Below are positions 43,483-52,826 of a stretch of 64,000 nt of DNA, piece by piece; within the stretch, counting starts at the first letter, position 1, and each line of letters starts with the position of its first letter. The notes under the pieces were generated by a model. That model worked only from the letters and a program-made list of their open reading frames with translations. It did no database searches and was not told the origin of the DNA. The translations under genes and the position numbers were made by a program. This stretch comes from Catenulispora sp. EB89 (GTDB lineage Bacteria > Actinomycetota > Actinomycetes > Streptomycetales > Catenulisporaceae), in contig NZ_JBGCCU010000017.1 in NCBI RefSeq assembly GCF_041261445.1, positions 124,001-188,000 of the forward strand, read 5' to 3'.

Positions 43483-44028
43483 AGTGCACTTCCCCCTATT
43501 TTCACAGCGCAGATCGAGGAATAAATCCGTGATGATCGGTGGATGCCTCCAAACGGGAAATATGAATCAGGACAGAGAGAGACAATGCCTCGAGTCGCCG
43601 GCGAAGCCGCGCTCGCTCACCGAGCGCATCACTTCCGGAACGCGGACTTAACCCTCAATACCCTGTAAACATGACCGAGATCAACAGATGCCAGCCCGCA
43701 TCAAAGATCTCTCCCCAATAGCGCCCGGCGGACCCGCCGACAACGCATGGGACGCGACTATAGCGCGGCACTGACATACCTGTCGCCAACTGGCGCACGC
43801 CTGGCGTGATCACTTTGCGTAACGCCCTCGGCCGCGGGTTCGCGCCATTTCCGATGCTCTTGCGGCAAGTAGCCACGGCTTCGGCTTATACCCTTAGCTG
43901 GCTATCAATGCTTTGCGATGTTTCACCAGCCGGATATGAATCCTTCAGGGATTACCCGGAATCTCCTCGCCGCCCTGCGGTGGTCGGGTTTTTGAACCAC
44001 GCAGGCTTGAGCAGCGCCGCAAGGAAGG
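43483..44028. other. non-coding gap holding the T7-like operon promoter
   Basis: This 546-bp stretch separates the first gene of the minus-strand operon from the IS at 44029. It is less GC-rich than the genes (for example tattttcac and aataaatccgtgatgatcgg near 43495-43545). Short frames on either strand lack coding character. The operon promoter should lie here; no clear -35/-10 pair stands out. Confidence 0.5.
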
Positions 44029-45236
44029 CCTGTCTTTGCCGAAAACCTCATCCGTGCAGGTCAGGCCGCCGGCCGGTATTCATTGATCACGCCGCCTGCG
44101 CGGCGGGTTCTGCGGGCTCGGAAGGCATCGAGGTCAGTAACGTTCGGCGGTATCGGTTTGAGCGGGACCGCTGCTGACAGGCTCATGTGTGGCCTGTGAG
44201 CGTTGTAGTGGAGCTCGTAGCCGTGCAGGATCCGCCGCAAGTGTGCGTGGTTCCAGATCAAAGTACGGTCCAGCAGTTCACGTCGGACCGAACCGACCCA
44301 GCGTTCCATGGTCGCGTTCATGCGTGGGGTTCGCACGTTGCACAGCACGGTGCGGATGCCGACATCGGCCAGGACAGCGTCGAAGGCGGCAGTGAAGTTG
44401 GAGCCTCGGTCACGAATCAGGAACTTCACAGTAACAGCCGCGTCGTCGAGTTCCATGACCATGTTGCGGGCCATCTGCGTGGTCCACTCACCGGTCGGAT
44501 GAAGCGTGCTGCCAAGGATGCGGATCCGGCGGGTGGCATGCTCAATGACGGCCAGGACGTAGACTTTCGTTCCGTCCAGCAGGTCGGCGGTGAAGAAGTC
44601 GGCGGCGATGATCCCTTCCGCCTGGGACCGGAGAAAACACCCCCAAGTCACCGAGCCACGCCGTGGCGCCGGGTCGACGCCTGCATCCTTGAGGATCTCC
44701 CAGACGGTGGAGGCGGCGACGCGCACGCCAAGTCCGGCCAACTCGCCGTGGATCCGCCGGTAGCCCCATCCCGGGTTCTGGCGTGCCATGCGGAGAACCA
44801 GGGATTTGATGTTCCGGTGCATGGCCGGACGGCCGTTCTTCGGGCGGGACTTCTTCGCCCAACGACGCCGCAGCAGGTCGCGATGCCAACGCAGGATCGT
44901 GTCCGGCGTGACGATCAGACGCAATCCAGCGCGACGCGCCTTGGGCACCAGACTCACCAGCAGAGCGATCACCGCGCGATCCGCCCAGTCAGGTCGTGGA
45001 CGTCTTCCTACCGAGACGAGCTGCCGCTGCAAGGCGGCGAGTTGGTGGCGTAGCAGCAGTATCTCGATGGTCTTGTGATCGTCGCAGCGCCGCCACAGTC
45101 CAAGCGCGGGCACGATACGGACGGCCAGAAGGTAGACGAAGCGCAGACACACAAGAACTCACGATCCCACCGGCAGCCCGCCGCTGTCCGGGCATCCCAC
45201 CTGACCGGCACGGATGAGGTTCTCGGCAAGGACAGG
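44029..45236 (-). mobile_element. IS element with rve transposase (~1.2 kb)
   Basis: 37-bp terminal inverted repeats at 44029-44065 and 45200-45236 (outer ends CCTGTCTTTGCC and CCTGTCCTTGCC, shared core AACCTCATCCGTGC) differ at three or so positions. One intact transposase gene lies inside. It separates the T7-like operon from the defence block. Confidence 0.87.
44061..45152 (-). CDS. integrase-core (rve) transposase
   Basis: The 363-residue protein is a distant relative of the copies at 17-22 kb. It has an HTH part (IVTPDTILRWHRDLLRRRW), HTH_21-like segment (ARQNPGWGYRRIHGELAGLG) and DDE core: Asp in IIAADFFTADLL, Asp in IRDRGSNFTAAFDAVL and Glu in NATMERWVGSVRREL. All three catalytic residues are present, so it may be active. 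It ends NEYRPAA, overlapping the left inverted repeat. Confidence 0.92.
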   Translation of the reverse strand: MCLRFVYLLAVRIVPALGLWRRCDDHKTIEILLLRHQLAALQRQLVSVGRRPRPDWADRAVIALLVSLVPKARRAGLRLIVTPDTILRWHRDLLRRRWAKKSRPKNGRPAMHRNIKSLVLRMARQNPGWGYRRIHGELAGLGVRVAASTVWEILKDAGVDPAPRRGSVTWGCFLRSQAEGIIAADFFTADLLDGTKVYVLAVIEHATRRIRILGSTLHPTGEWTTQMARNMVMELDDAAVTVKFLIRDRGSNFTAAFDAVLADVGIRTVLCNVRTPRMNATMERWVGSVRRELLDRTLIWNHAHLRRILHGYELHYNAHRPHMSLSAAVPLKPIPPNVTDLDAFRARRTRRAGGVINEYRPAA

Positions 45237-45329
45237 GCGATGGCTTCCCAAATGAGGTCGCACCAACCTGAAGCGGCTGCTCAGGGTGCTGGTGTGGCGG
45301 ATTCGTGGGTGCTCGTGCTGGTGGTGAGC

Positions 45330-46216
45330 GGGTGTCCTCGGTGTAGATCATCTGTCAGCGGGCGGTTTCGAGGTTCGTGAGGACGAGCAGGGCTCGGAGC
45401 AGGTTCGTGGCCCGTGTCGGGTTCAGCCGGAGTCGGGTGAGGATGCGCCAGTTCTTGAGCGTGGCGAAGCCGTGCTCGACGGGGGCGCGGGCGGCGGCGA
45501 TGATCTGGTTGGCCTGCTTCTGCCCGGGGGTGAGCTTCTTCTTCCGGATCCGTTTCACCCCGGTGATGATCACCGGGTCGTCGGGGTCGTCGTTCACCCC
45601 GACGAAGCCGAGGTCGGAAAGGGCTCCGAGGCCGGCGGTGCGCAGGTGCTCGCAGAGCTTGTCGTGCCGGGCGGTCTTGATCTCGCTGGCCGCGCCGCGG
45701 CGAGCGGCGGAGATCCAGATCAGGTTCCCGCGTTCGTCGGTGAGGGCCAGGAACAGCAGGCCGTGCGAGCGGTGCTTGCCGCTGCAGTTCTTGCGGTTGG
45801 CCTTCCCGGAGCGGCGGCGGGTGCGGATCAGGGTGCCGTCCAGCAGCACGACCTGCTCACCCTTGCGGGTGATCTTCTTCAGGGCGCGGTCCAGGCGCGG
45901 GGCCTGGGCCGCGAGCAGGGCGACGATCTCGTCGGTCCAACGGCGGATCGTGGTGGCCGAGACCTGATTGCCGCCGGCCAGGTCGGCGGCGCGCTGGTCG
46001 TGGCGCAGCACCGCCAGGACCAGCACGACGATCTGGCCCGGGGTGCGGGACCGCCACCGCGAGCCGATCGCCTTCAAGTGCTCGCGGAGCAGGTCGGCGA
46101 CGTGGTTGACGGTGGTCGTGGACAGCGGCAGCCGGCAGGAGTAGGTAAGGTTGACCGTGTTCCCGGACTGCTCGTTGGTGTTCGTCACACAACGTCGATG
46201 AGCACCGGGGACACCC
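45330..46216 (-). mobile_element. IS5-type insertion sequence (~0.89 kb)
   Basis: 14-bp terminal repeats GGGTGTCCTCGGTG (45330-45343) and its near complement at 46203-46216 (one mismatch) flank a single transposase gene. It sits immediately beside the IS ending at 45236. Confidence 0.82.
45355..46188 (-). CDS. IS5-family transposase (DDE_Tnp_4 type)
   Basis: The 277-residue protein has an N-terminal HTH region (TPGQIVVLVLAVLRHDQRAADLAG, NQVSATTIRRWTDEI) and a DDE core: Asp in VVLLDGTLIRTRRRSGKANR, Asp in LSDLGFVGVNDD and Glu in APVEHGFATLKNWRIL. This is the pattern of Streptomyces IS5-group transposases. The frame is intact. Confidence 0.92.
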   Translation of the reverse strand: MTNTNEQSGNTVNLTYSCRLPLSTTTVNHVADLLREHLKAIGSRWRSRTPGQIVVLVLAVLRHDQRAADLAGGNQVSATTIRRWTDEIVALLAAQAPRLDRALKKITRKGEQVVLLDGTLIRTRRRSGKANRKNCSGKHRSHGLLFLALTDERGNLIWISAARRGAASEIKTARHDKLCEHLRTAGLGALSDLGFVGVNDDPDDPVIITGVKRIRKKKLTPGQKQANQIIAAARAPVEHGFATLKNWRILTRLRLNPTRATNLLRALLVLTNLETAR

Positions 46217-46429
46217 CTTACCCGCGGCCTGGATCACCGCCCCACTTTGGAGTGATATCAGTGTCCGCATAATCGCCAGTATGTGGGACCCCGTCCCGGG
46301 GCCTGAAGCGTCGCCCGGCACCCCGGGACGCCGCCGCCCGCAAGCCGGCAGCCATCGTTCCCACACAGATCAACGACGGTTTCAGGATCGGTGATTGATC
46401 CCGCAGCCGTAAGGGGTGCCCGGCTGCTC

Positions 46430-46894
46430 TCAGAACGCGATAGCGAACCGGCCGTCGCCGAGCTTGCACAGCCAGCCCCGGTCAGCAAGCTTGTACATCT
46501 TCGCGCGCAGCGGCTCTAGCTTGCCCCGCACGTCGACCGGCGGACCCAGCACCGAGCCGACCTCCTTGACCGCGACCGGCCCGGCTGCGTCGCGCATGAT
46601 CGCCATGATGCGTTAGTAGTCATCCGGAAGCGCCTCGGGGCCGATGCCGGCGCCGCGGGTGGGGATCAGCAGTACCGATCGCCCGCCCACCTGCGCCTCC
46701 GGCGCCGGCGCGAGCGACAGGTATTCCCCGAAGCCCTGCTCGCTGATCCGCTGGACGACCCGTTCGGCCACCACCAACTCGTCCCGCTCACCACGCACCT
46801 CGGCCAGCTGCTTGACCAGCTGCTCCTCCAACAGATCCAGCTCGGCACGACGAGCGGCGATCCGCTCCAGCATCACAGCATCCGACATGACCAC
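46430..46894 (-). pseudogene. IS-associated hypothetical protein gene with in-frame TAA
   Basis: Read on the minus strand, MSDAVMLERIAARRAELDLL continues with a coiled-coil-like N-terminus and AQVGGRSVLLIPTRG, then LPDDY followed by TAA (46613-46615), then RIMAIMRDAAGPVAVKEVGS and KLADRGWLCKLGDGRFAIAF to a stop at 46430. The second part is in the same frame and is a winged-helix-like C-terminus. This two-part layout is common as one protein in Streptomyces genomes, with Gln where the stop is. It is therefore a nonsense pseudogene (CAA to TAA) of ~154 codons. Confidence 0.8.
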
Positions 46895-47374
46895 GAGCGT
46901 AGGAAGCGTGGCGAAAGCCGCGCGCCGGAACCGTCAGGAACCACTCTGACGGACGATCTACAGCTGAGACACCCGCCCGCCACCACCGCGATCACCCACG
47001 AACCCTGAAACAACAGACACTTGACCAGCCATTTCAGGATGGTGGATCTTCAATGAGGCAGACGCCCGCAGGCTGTTCAGCGACCGCGTCCGGGAGGCAT
47101 CGGGCGGCGCCATCGCGGTCGATCCCGGCTTCGTTCCGGTGAACATCTGCCTGGCGATCAAGTGGAAAGACGGCCAGCCGGTCACCGCCGCGAGTCTCCC
47201 GACCTTCGCGCAAGTCGCCTTGCTCCAGCTCGACTACGTGCTCGGCGGCTCAAGTATCACTGTGGCTTCCATCAAGGAGATCTGACAGTCGGTGCCTTCG
47301 ATCAACCGGGGCAGGCCCGAACAGGTTTGCCTCGGCTGGTTGGTTCCTGGTACCGAGCCCGATCACGGACCGCG
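46895..47374. other. gap with partial gene remnant
   Basis: The only coding-like stretch is the fragment at 47025-47284 listed separately. The rest holds no gene, hairpin or RNA that I can support. Confidence 0.5.
47025..47284 (+). pseudogene. 3' remnant of an unknown gene
   Basis: After a stop at 47022-47024 the frame reads WWIFNEADARRLFSDRVREA, then VNICLAIKWKDGQPVTAASL and LGGSSITVASIKEI before TGA. Codon use and composition are protein-like, but there is no ATG/GTG with a ribosome site at the beginning. It looks like a C-terminal piece left after a deletion. Family not recognised. Confidence 0.45.
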
Positions 47375-48997
47375 TCAAAGCCGCTCGGGATCCAAGATGG
47401 AGACGAATTCGCGGTACTCCTGAACCACAATGTCGACGTACTCGCTGTTATGTTTCAGGTACTGCATGATCGAAATGATATGCCGGTCCTGAGCCAGTCG
47501 GCGGAACGTCTCCGAGTATTCAGATGGATGAGTCCTGGACGAGTGGACGACAGCGCTGCTGTTCTGGACGGTCCAGATGCGGTGCTCGTTGTCGACGCTG
47601 GCCTCGTGAGGTGTGACGCCTATCTGGTCGAGGAGCACATATTCCAGACCTAGCAAGTCCAGCAGATCAAGGTCATGTTGCCAGGTGATGCCGCCGTAAC
47701 GAGTCGCCGACCAGTACTGGGGGTCCTGATAGACCAGGCGCACGGCGTCCGCAAAGTTCCAGGGGGTCTGGCGGGTCCAGCACAGCGTCCCGCGCGCGAA
47801 AGTACCATCACCAGCCTTGGGATGTGTCCCGGCGGCCAGGTTCGGTAGGTACTTGCCGACTTTGTCAGGCCACGCGAACACGAGAGCCTCCAACAGATCA
47901 CACGGGTTGTAAACGTGAAGCCATACATCGCCGTCGCCAACGCGCGCTGCGGCGTCGTTCAGCCAACCGCGCACGAGAATCTCCCACGTTTCGTTTCCGG
48001 CCAGGCTGTTCTCGGTCTGTCTCAGGAATCCCTTCCAGCGCGTCGCCATCTGCGGGTTCGCCGAGCCCGTGAAGATGATCTGGCTGTCCCCGTGAGCGTC
48101 TCCGCTGAGAGCCAGGAACAGATCGGTGTCGCTGAGATCCTCCATGGCCTGGAATGCCCCGGAGACGCGGTAGCCTTGGATCTTCCACGACGAGTCCGCC
48201 GCGATGTTCCGAAGCAGCCCAGGTACTGCACCCTCCAGATCATGATCCGCGCCCGCAGTGCCATTACAGATCTTGCACAGAAGGAGATACTCGGCGGGGT
48301 ACTCCTCGGCGAACGGCTCCGGCCCGTCATATCCGACCAAGAGATCGTCCGACGCCTGCGCAGGATCAACGACACCGACCGCCAGGTACAGACCGAAAGG
48401 CCTGGGGATGATCTCCTTCCGCGCGACGCGATCGAAGTCAGCCGCTACCAGGTCGGGGGCGTCGAATTGGGACGCCCACCAGACGATGTGATCCCACATC
48501 TGATCGCGCTGGTCAGCACTGTCGAAGAAGAACAGCATGTGGATCGGCGAGACCCAGTGCTCGAAAGAGGCTTCCAAGAACTCTACGCGCTCAGCCCCAA
48601 CGATCGCGCCTTCCTCATCCAGTCGCAGATGATAGCCGCGCAGGTCATAGCTCCAGTCGCGGGCGGCGCTACTCGTCGGGACCAACAACTCCGACCACTC
48701 AGTAGACACGACGATCGTCCTGATGCGATCAGCCGGGAGGTGCTTTTCGCTGCACAGGAGCTCGGCGTACTTCATCACCTCGTGGAGCGCCTGCCGGGAA
48801 GCTGCCTTCGAGCGCTTGAGCTCGATCACGACCCACATCCCGTGTCGGTCACGGGCCAGGATGTCGATGCTCCCACGCGTTCCGTTGCTGTTCGGCAGCG
48901 GATATTCCCCATAGCGGACCGGCTTGAGGCCTGGTTCGATCACATCCAGGTTCCGTACCAGACGATCACGGAGTTCCAGTTCCGATGGCACAGGCAT
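47375..48997 (-). CDS. NucS-like PD-(D/E)XK nuclease fused to a large C-terminal domain
   Basis: Residues 1-120 of the ~540-residue protein look like the nuclease domain of NucS/EndoMS (DUF91): RGSIDILARDRHGMWVVIELKRSK with Asp45, Glu59 and Lys61 as the D...ExK active site and a following helix LHEVMKYAELL. NucS normally is ~220 residues and has an N-terminal domain; here the nuclease comes first and ~400 residues of unknown alpha/beta sequence follow (HMLFFFDSADQRDQMWDHIV, WNFADAVRLVYQDPQYWSATRY). It is divergent from gajA, 168 bp away, in a lower-G+C block. It is probably a defence nuclease rather than the mismatch-repair enzyme. Start ATG 48997 chosen over longer frames. Confidence 0.75.
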   Translation of the reverse strand: MPVPSELELRDRLVRNLDVIEPGLKPVRYGEYPLPNSNGTRGSIDILARDRHGMWVVIELKRSKAASRQALHEVMKYAELLCSEKHLPADRIRTIVVSTEWSELLVPTSSAARDWSYDLRGYHLRLDEEGAIVGAERVEFLEASFEHWVSPIHMLFFFDSADQRDQMWDHIVWWASQFDAPDLVAADFDRVARKEIIPRPFGLYLAVGVVDPAQASDDLLVGYDGPEPFAEEYPAEYLLLCKICNGTAGADHDLEGAVPGLLRNIAADSSWKIQGYRVSGAFQAMEDLSDTDLFLALSGDAHGDSQIIFTGSANPQMATRWKGFLRQTENSLAGNETWEILVRGWLNDAAARVGDGDVWLHVYNPCDLLEALVFAWPDKVGKYLPNLAAGTHPKAGDGTFARGTLCWTRQTPWNFADAVRLVYQDPQYWSATRYGGITWQHDLDLLDLLGLEYVLLDQIGVTPHEASVDNEHRIWTVQNSSAVVHSSRTHPSEYSETFRRLAQDRHIISIMQYLKHNSEYVDIVVQEYREFVSILDPERL

Positions 48998-49164
48998 GTG
49001 CTGAAGACTACGACAGAGCCCTGACGGCTGAGATCGCGTGCCGAAACCGACATAACGGACACACCGAGTGTATGAAATAGGGAATTGCGAACCCTGAGTC
49101 ACTGAGGTTAGCTCACCGATATCCTGCGGCTGGGTCGATGCAGCAATCAAGGGGAGCGGAGCCA

Positions 49165-51108
49165 GTGAAGATCACGACGTTGCGGCTGAGCAACTTCCAG
49201 TCCTTCGGTCCGAAACCGACGGCAATCGACCTCGATGAACTGACATATGTCCTCGGTCCAAACGGCTCAGGCAAGACCGCTGTCCTTCAGGCCCTGTCCC
49301 GGGTGTTCAGCCCGCTAGAGGCCCAGCGCAAGATCCGCCTTGAGGACTTCCATGTGCCCGTCGACCAATCCGCAGGAAATTTGGAGGCCTGGGAGCCGAC
49401 GTTGTGGCTAGAGGTGGATGTCGAGTTCCCGGAAGCAGGAACCGACGGGCAGCATGCGTCGGTCCCACCGAATTTCTCTCATATGGCGATCACCACCGCT
49501 AACGGGGTTCCGCGGACCCGTGTGCGGTTGACAGCGTCGCTGGCGCCAGATGGCGTCATCGACGAGAGGATCGAGTACGTGCTGGAGGAAGACGGAAAGG
49601 GTGAGCCGACTCGCTGCGCCGACATGTCCCGGTATGACCGTGGGCACATCGAGGTGTACTACCTTCCGGCTCGTCGGGATCCTGCCGACCATGTCTCGTA
49701 CACGACGGCATCGCTCATCGGACGCGCTCTGCGAGCCGCTGACTGGACCACGGAACGCGAGACACTGAGCGACCTCACGGCTCAGATCACCGCATCGCTC
49801 GTCGCGAACACCACAGTAGCGAGCATTGGCCTTCGTCTGACCGACGAGTGGCACCGGCTGCACCACGGCACGTACTTCAGGGATCCGTCGATCGCCTTCG
49901 GGCGAGGCGAGCTGGAGGGTGTGTTGCGCCTGCTCACCGTGAGCTTCTCACCCACACACGATGGACCACCGCTGCCGTACGAGCGGCTCAGCGACGGACA
50001 GAAGTCCTTGCTTTACATCTCGCTCGTGCTTGCCTGGCAGTCCCTGGCTCGGCGAGTCCTCAAGGGCGAGGAGACCTCCGTCGACGCCGACCGCCTACGC
50101 CCGCCCGTGCACACCGTTATCGCGCTTGAGGAGCCCGAGAACAGTCTCGCGCCGCAGTACCTCGGCCGAGTCATCCGCCAACTACGTGGTGCGTGCGCAC
50201 ACGGCGACGTGCAATCCCTCATCGCCACGCATGCGCCCACACTCCTCCGGCGCGTCGATCCCCGCTCGATCTGCTTCCTACGGCTAAACACAGACAGGGA
50301 GACGGCCGTCCGCCGGATCGTCCTGCCCGAGGGGGAAGAGCTGGCCGCCAAGTACGTACGGGAAGCTGTACAGGCCTACCCCAAGCTGTACTTTTCTCGG
50401 CTCGTCGTGCTGGGTGAGGGCGACAGTGAGCAGGTGGTCCTGCCACGTATTCTGGCGGCCGTCGGCATCACCGAAGACGACGCATCCGTGTCAGTGGTAC
50501 CCCTGGGTGGTCGGCATGTCAACCATTTCTGGCGCCTCCTAAACGAGCTGCAGATCCCGCACGTGACACTTCTCGACCTCGACGCCGGCCGCTACCAGGG
50601 CGGCTGGGGACGGGTGCGCAACGCCCTGAAGCAGACAAACGCAGTCCGTCCGAACAGCTTCACGGAACAACAAGTCAGTAGAATCCCCAAGTGGAATGAA
50701 GCTCACTACTTCCCAGCTCTGGTGGACCACCGGTACGGCCCTATCGAGGCGCTGGAGCGAGAAGGGGTCTTCTTCTCCCACCCAGTCGACCTCGACCTGA
50801 TGCTGCTGACCGCCTATCCCGAAGCCTACGGTGTCAGTCCTGCTGTGCCGGGCGAGTCAACGGAGCCTGACGAGAGCACCATCGTGGCTGTACTCGGGAA
50901 GAGCCACGCGAACGAAGACCGCCTCCCCGAGGAAATCCGGGCGCTCTTCGATGACTACCACGCCATATTCGATCTCGGAAGCAAGCCTGCTGCGCACCTC
51001 GCTGCCCTCGCTGGCCTGAATGACGAGCAGTTGCTGATGAACCTCCCCGACGTACTCTCGCGACTAGTCAAGCACGTGCGTACGAAGCTAGCGGAGCTTC
51101 CGGAATGA
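49165..51108 (+). CDS. gajA: Gabija protein GajA (OLD-type ATPase-TOPRIM nuclease)
   Basis: The ~647-residue protein has an ABC-type ATPase N-terminus: MKITTLRLSNFQSFGP, Walker A GPNGSGKT (31-38), signature LSDGQKSLLYISLVLA and Walker B TVIALEEPENSLAPQYL. A TOPRIM domain follows (LVVLGEGDSEQVVLPRIL and LLDLDAGRYQGG). This is OLD family; GajA is a DNA-nicking nuclease regulated by nucleotides. GTG 49165 follows GGAGCGGA, while ATG 49138 has no site. The stop overlaps the helicase start by four bases, the classic Gabija pair. Confidence 0.9.
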   Translation: MKITTLRLSNFQSFGPKPTAIDLDELTYVLGPNGSGKTAVLQALSRVFSPLEAQRKIRLEDFHVPVDQSAGNLEAWEPTLWLEVDVEFPEAGTDGQHASVPPNFSHMAITTANGVPRTRVRLTASLAPDGVIDERIEYVLEEDGKGEPTRCADMSRYDRGHIEVYYLPARRDPADHVSYTTASLIGRALRAADWTTERETLSDLTAQITASLVANTTVASIGLRLTDEWHRLHHGTYFRDPSIAFGRGELEGVLRLLTVSFSPTHDGPPLPYERLSDGQKSLLYISLVLAWQSLARRVLKGEETSVDADRLRPPVHTVIALEEPENSLAPQYLGRVIRQLRGACAHGDVQSLIATHAPTLLRRVDPRSICFLRLNTDRETAVRRIVLPEGEELAAKYVREAVQAYPKLYFSRLVVLGEGDSEQVVLPRILAAVGITEDDASVSVVPLGGRHVNHFWRLLNELQIPHVTLLDLDAGRYQGGWGRVRNALKQTNAVRPNSFTEQQVSRIPKWNEAHYFPALVDHRYGPIEALEREGVFFSHPVDLDLMLLTAYPEAYGVSPAVPGESTEPDESTIVAVLGKSHANEDRLPEEIRALFDDYHAIFDLGSKPAAHLAALAGLNDEQLLMNLPDVLSRLVKHVRTKLAELPE

Positions 51109-52763
51109 TCTCCCCCGATCTGTGGCAGCCGGTAGACGGCCTCAGCCTCGAGCCAAACGCGATGTCGGCCGTCACGTTGATGGACAAAAACGTGGTCGTC
51201 TCCGCTGGACCAGGAGCCGGCAAGACTGAGCTTCTCGCCCAACGGGCGGACTTCCTGCTGCGCACCGGACAGTGCCCCTACCCGCGCAGGATCCTGGCTG
51301 TCTCATTCAAGGTCGACGCCGCCCGCAACCTGCGCGAGCGAGTTCGCCGTCGCTCAGGCCCGCGGCTCGCTTCCAGGTTCGATAGCTTCACTTTCCACGC
51401 CTTCGCTAAGCGCGTGATCGACAATTTCCGGCCCGCATTGACCGGATACAACGCCCTTGACCCCGACTACCAGATCGCTCCTGACACGCGAATCCAAGCC
51501 AAGCAGATCACCTTTGCCGACCTCGTGCCGCTGGCGTTGGAGATCGTCGAGGCCAACGCCTACGCTCGAGGAGGGATCCGCCAGACATACAGCCACGTCT
51601 TCCTCGACGAGTTCCAGGACTGCACCAAGCAGCAGTATCAGCTGATCAAGGCGGCATTCGGCCACTCAACGGCCGTCCTGACTGCCGTAGGCGACACCAA
51701 GCAGCGGATCATGGCTTGGGCTGGCGCACTGGACGGAGTCCTACAGACTTTCGCCGGCGACTTCTCAGCCCGACCGCTACCGCTGTATCAGAACTTCCGT
51801 TCGGCGCCACGACTGCGACGGATGCAGAACCGAATGATCGCTCAGATGGACCCAGGGGCGGTCAGTCCCGACGAGGAGCCGGTCGGAGATGACGGCGTCA
51901 TCGAAGTGCTCGCCTTCGATACCGAACACGACGAGGCGCAAGCTGTTGCGGAGCTCATCGGCGGCTGGCTCCGCAAAGGTACGACACCTACCGAGATTGC
52001 CATCCTGGTGCGCCAACAGCCGCACCTGGTCGCGGCAGCCCTCGGCCATGAACTCGCAGGCCGTAGCATTCCCTTTCGCAATGAGCAAGAGAGCCAAGAC
52101 CTCATTGTAGAGCCAATAGTTGCGCTGGTATTCAACTTCATCCGCGTAATCGCCGATGACAGACAACCCGACGCATATACCGAACTCATGAGGATCACTA
52201 AGCGGTCCAGCGCATCCGAGGAAGAAGCATCACGCTTCAACGGCCAGTTGAAGCGGATGCTGGGCCAGGCCCGAGCGACCGTACGTTGCGCCACGTTTAA
52301 GGGCGGAGAGCCTGAGGCATGGAGGTCTCTCGTTAACGAGTTCCTGCAACTGGTGCCACAGCCGGTGCTGACCTCGTTGTCAACCGGGTATCAACAGGGC
52401 ACTCGGCTGGCTGACCTGATCGAGCATACGCTAGTCGTTTTCGAGCGGGAGCTTGCTGTTGATGGGGACGCCATCCAAGCCCTCCGACACCTTTCAGAGA
52501 TGGACGCTATTCGGTTCTTGACCATTCACAAGTGCAAGGGCCTGGAGTTCGAGAAGGTTGTCGTCCTCGGGGTCGAGGAGCAGCTCTTCTGGAGCACGCC
52601 CATCGTGGCGACGTCCGAGTTCTTCGTCGCGATTTCCCGCGCTAAGCAGCATCTCGTATTGACGCACACACAGCGCCGCGCTCGACCAGAGGGATTCGCT
52701 GGGAGATGGGACGAGTGGCGTACGCCGTACCAACCGTTCTTGGATTTCGCCCACGAAACCTAG
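51105..52763 (+). CDS. gajB: Gabija protein GajB (UvrD-like SF1A helicase)
   Basis: The 552-residue helicase has Walker A SAGPGAGKTELLAQ, motif Ia AVSFKVDAARNLRERV, motif II VFLDEFQDCTKQQYQLI, motif III TAVGDTKQRIMAWAGA and motif V/VI-like ITIHKCKGLEFEKVVVLG (here FLTIHKCKGLEF). GajB senses DNA ends or nucleotide loss and partners GajA in abortive or direct phage defence. ATGA overlap with gajA couples translation. It is of usual length (about 500 aa). Confidence 0.9.
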   Translation: MISPDLWQPVDGLSLEPNAMSAVTLMDKNVVVSAGPGAGKTELLAQRADFLLRTGQCPYPRRILAVSFKVDAARNLRERVRRRSGPRLASRFDSFTFHAFAKRVIDNFRPALTGYNALDPDYQIAPDTRIQAKQITFADLVPLALEIVEANAYARGGIRQTYSHVFLDEFQDCTKQQYQLIKAAFGHSTAVLTAVGDTKQRIMAWAGALDGVLQTFAGDFSARPLPLYQNFRSAPRLRRMQNRMIAQMDPGAVSPDEEPVGDDGVIEVLAFDTEHDEAQAVAELIGGWLRKGTTPTEIAILVRQQPHLVAAALGHELAGRSIPFRNEQESQDLIVEPIVALVFNFIRVIADDRQPDAYTELMRITKRSSASEEEASRFNGQLKRMLGQARATVRCATFKGGEPEAWRSLVNEFLQLVPQPVLTSLSTGYQQGTRLADLIEHTLVVFERELAVDGDAIQALRHLSEMDAIRFLTIHKCKGLEFEKVVVLGVEEQLFWSTPIVATSEFFVAISRAKQHLVLTHTQRRARPEGFAGRWDEWRTPYQPFLDFAHET

Positions 52764-52826
52764 AATTGTTTCACCCCTCAACGCTCCGGAGGCCGTCAAC
52801 AGCAGCGCTGTGGCGGCCGATTCTCA

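Noticed and set aside
43655-43876. 73-codon minus-strand frame upstream of the T7-like operon
   Set aside because: No ribosome site, odd composition and no similarity; treated as non-coding.
46209-46423. ~210-bp MITE with inverted CACCCCTTAC ends
   Set aside because: Only about 10 bp of each end match well and the left end overlaps the IS5 terminal repeat; chance or shared terminator-like sequence is as likely.
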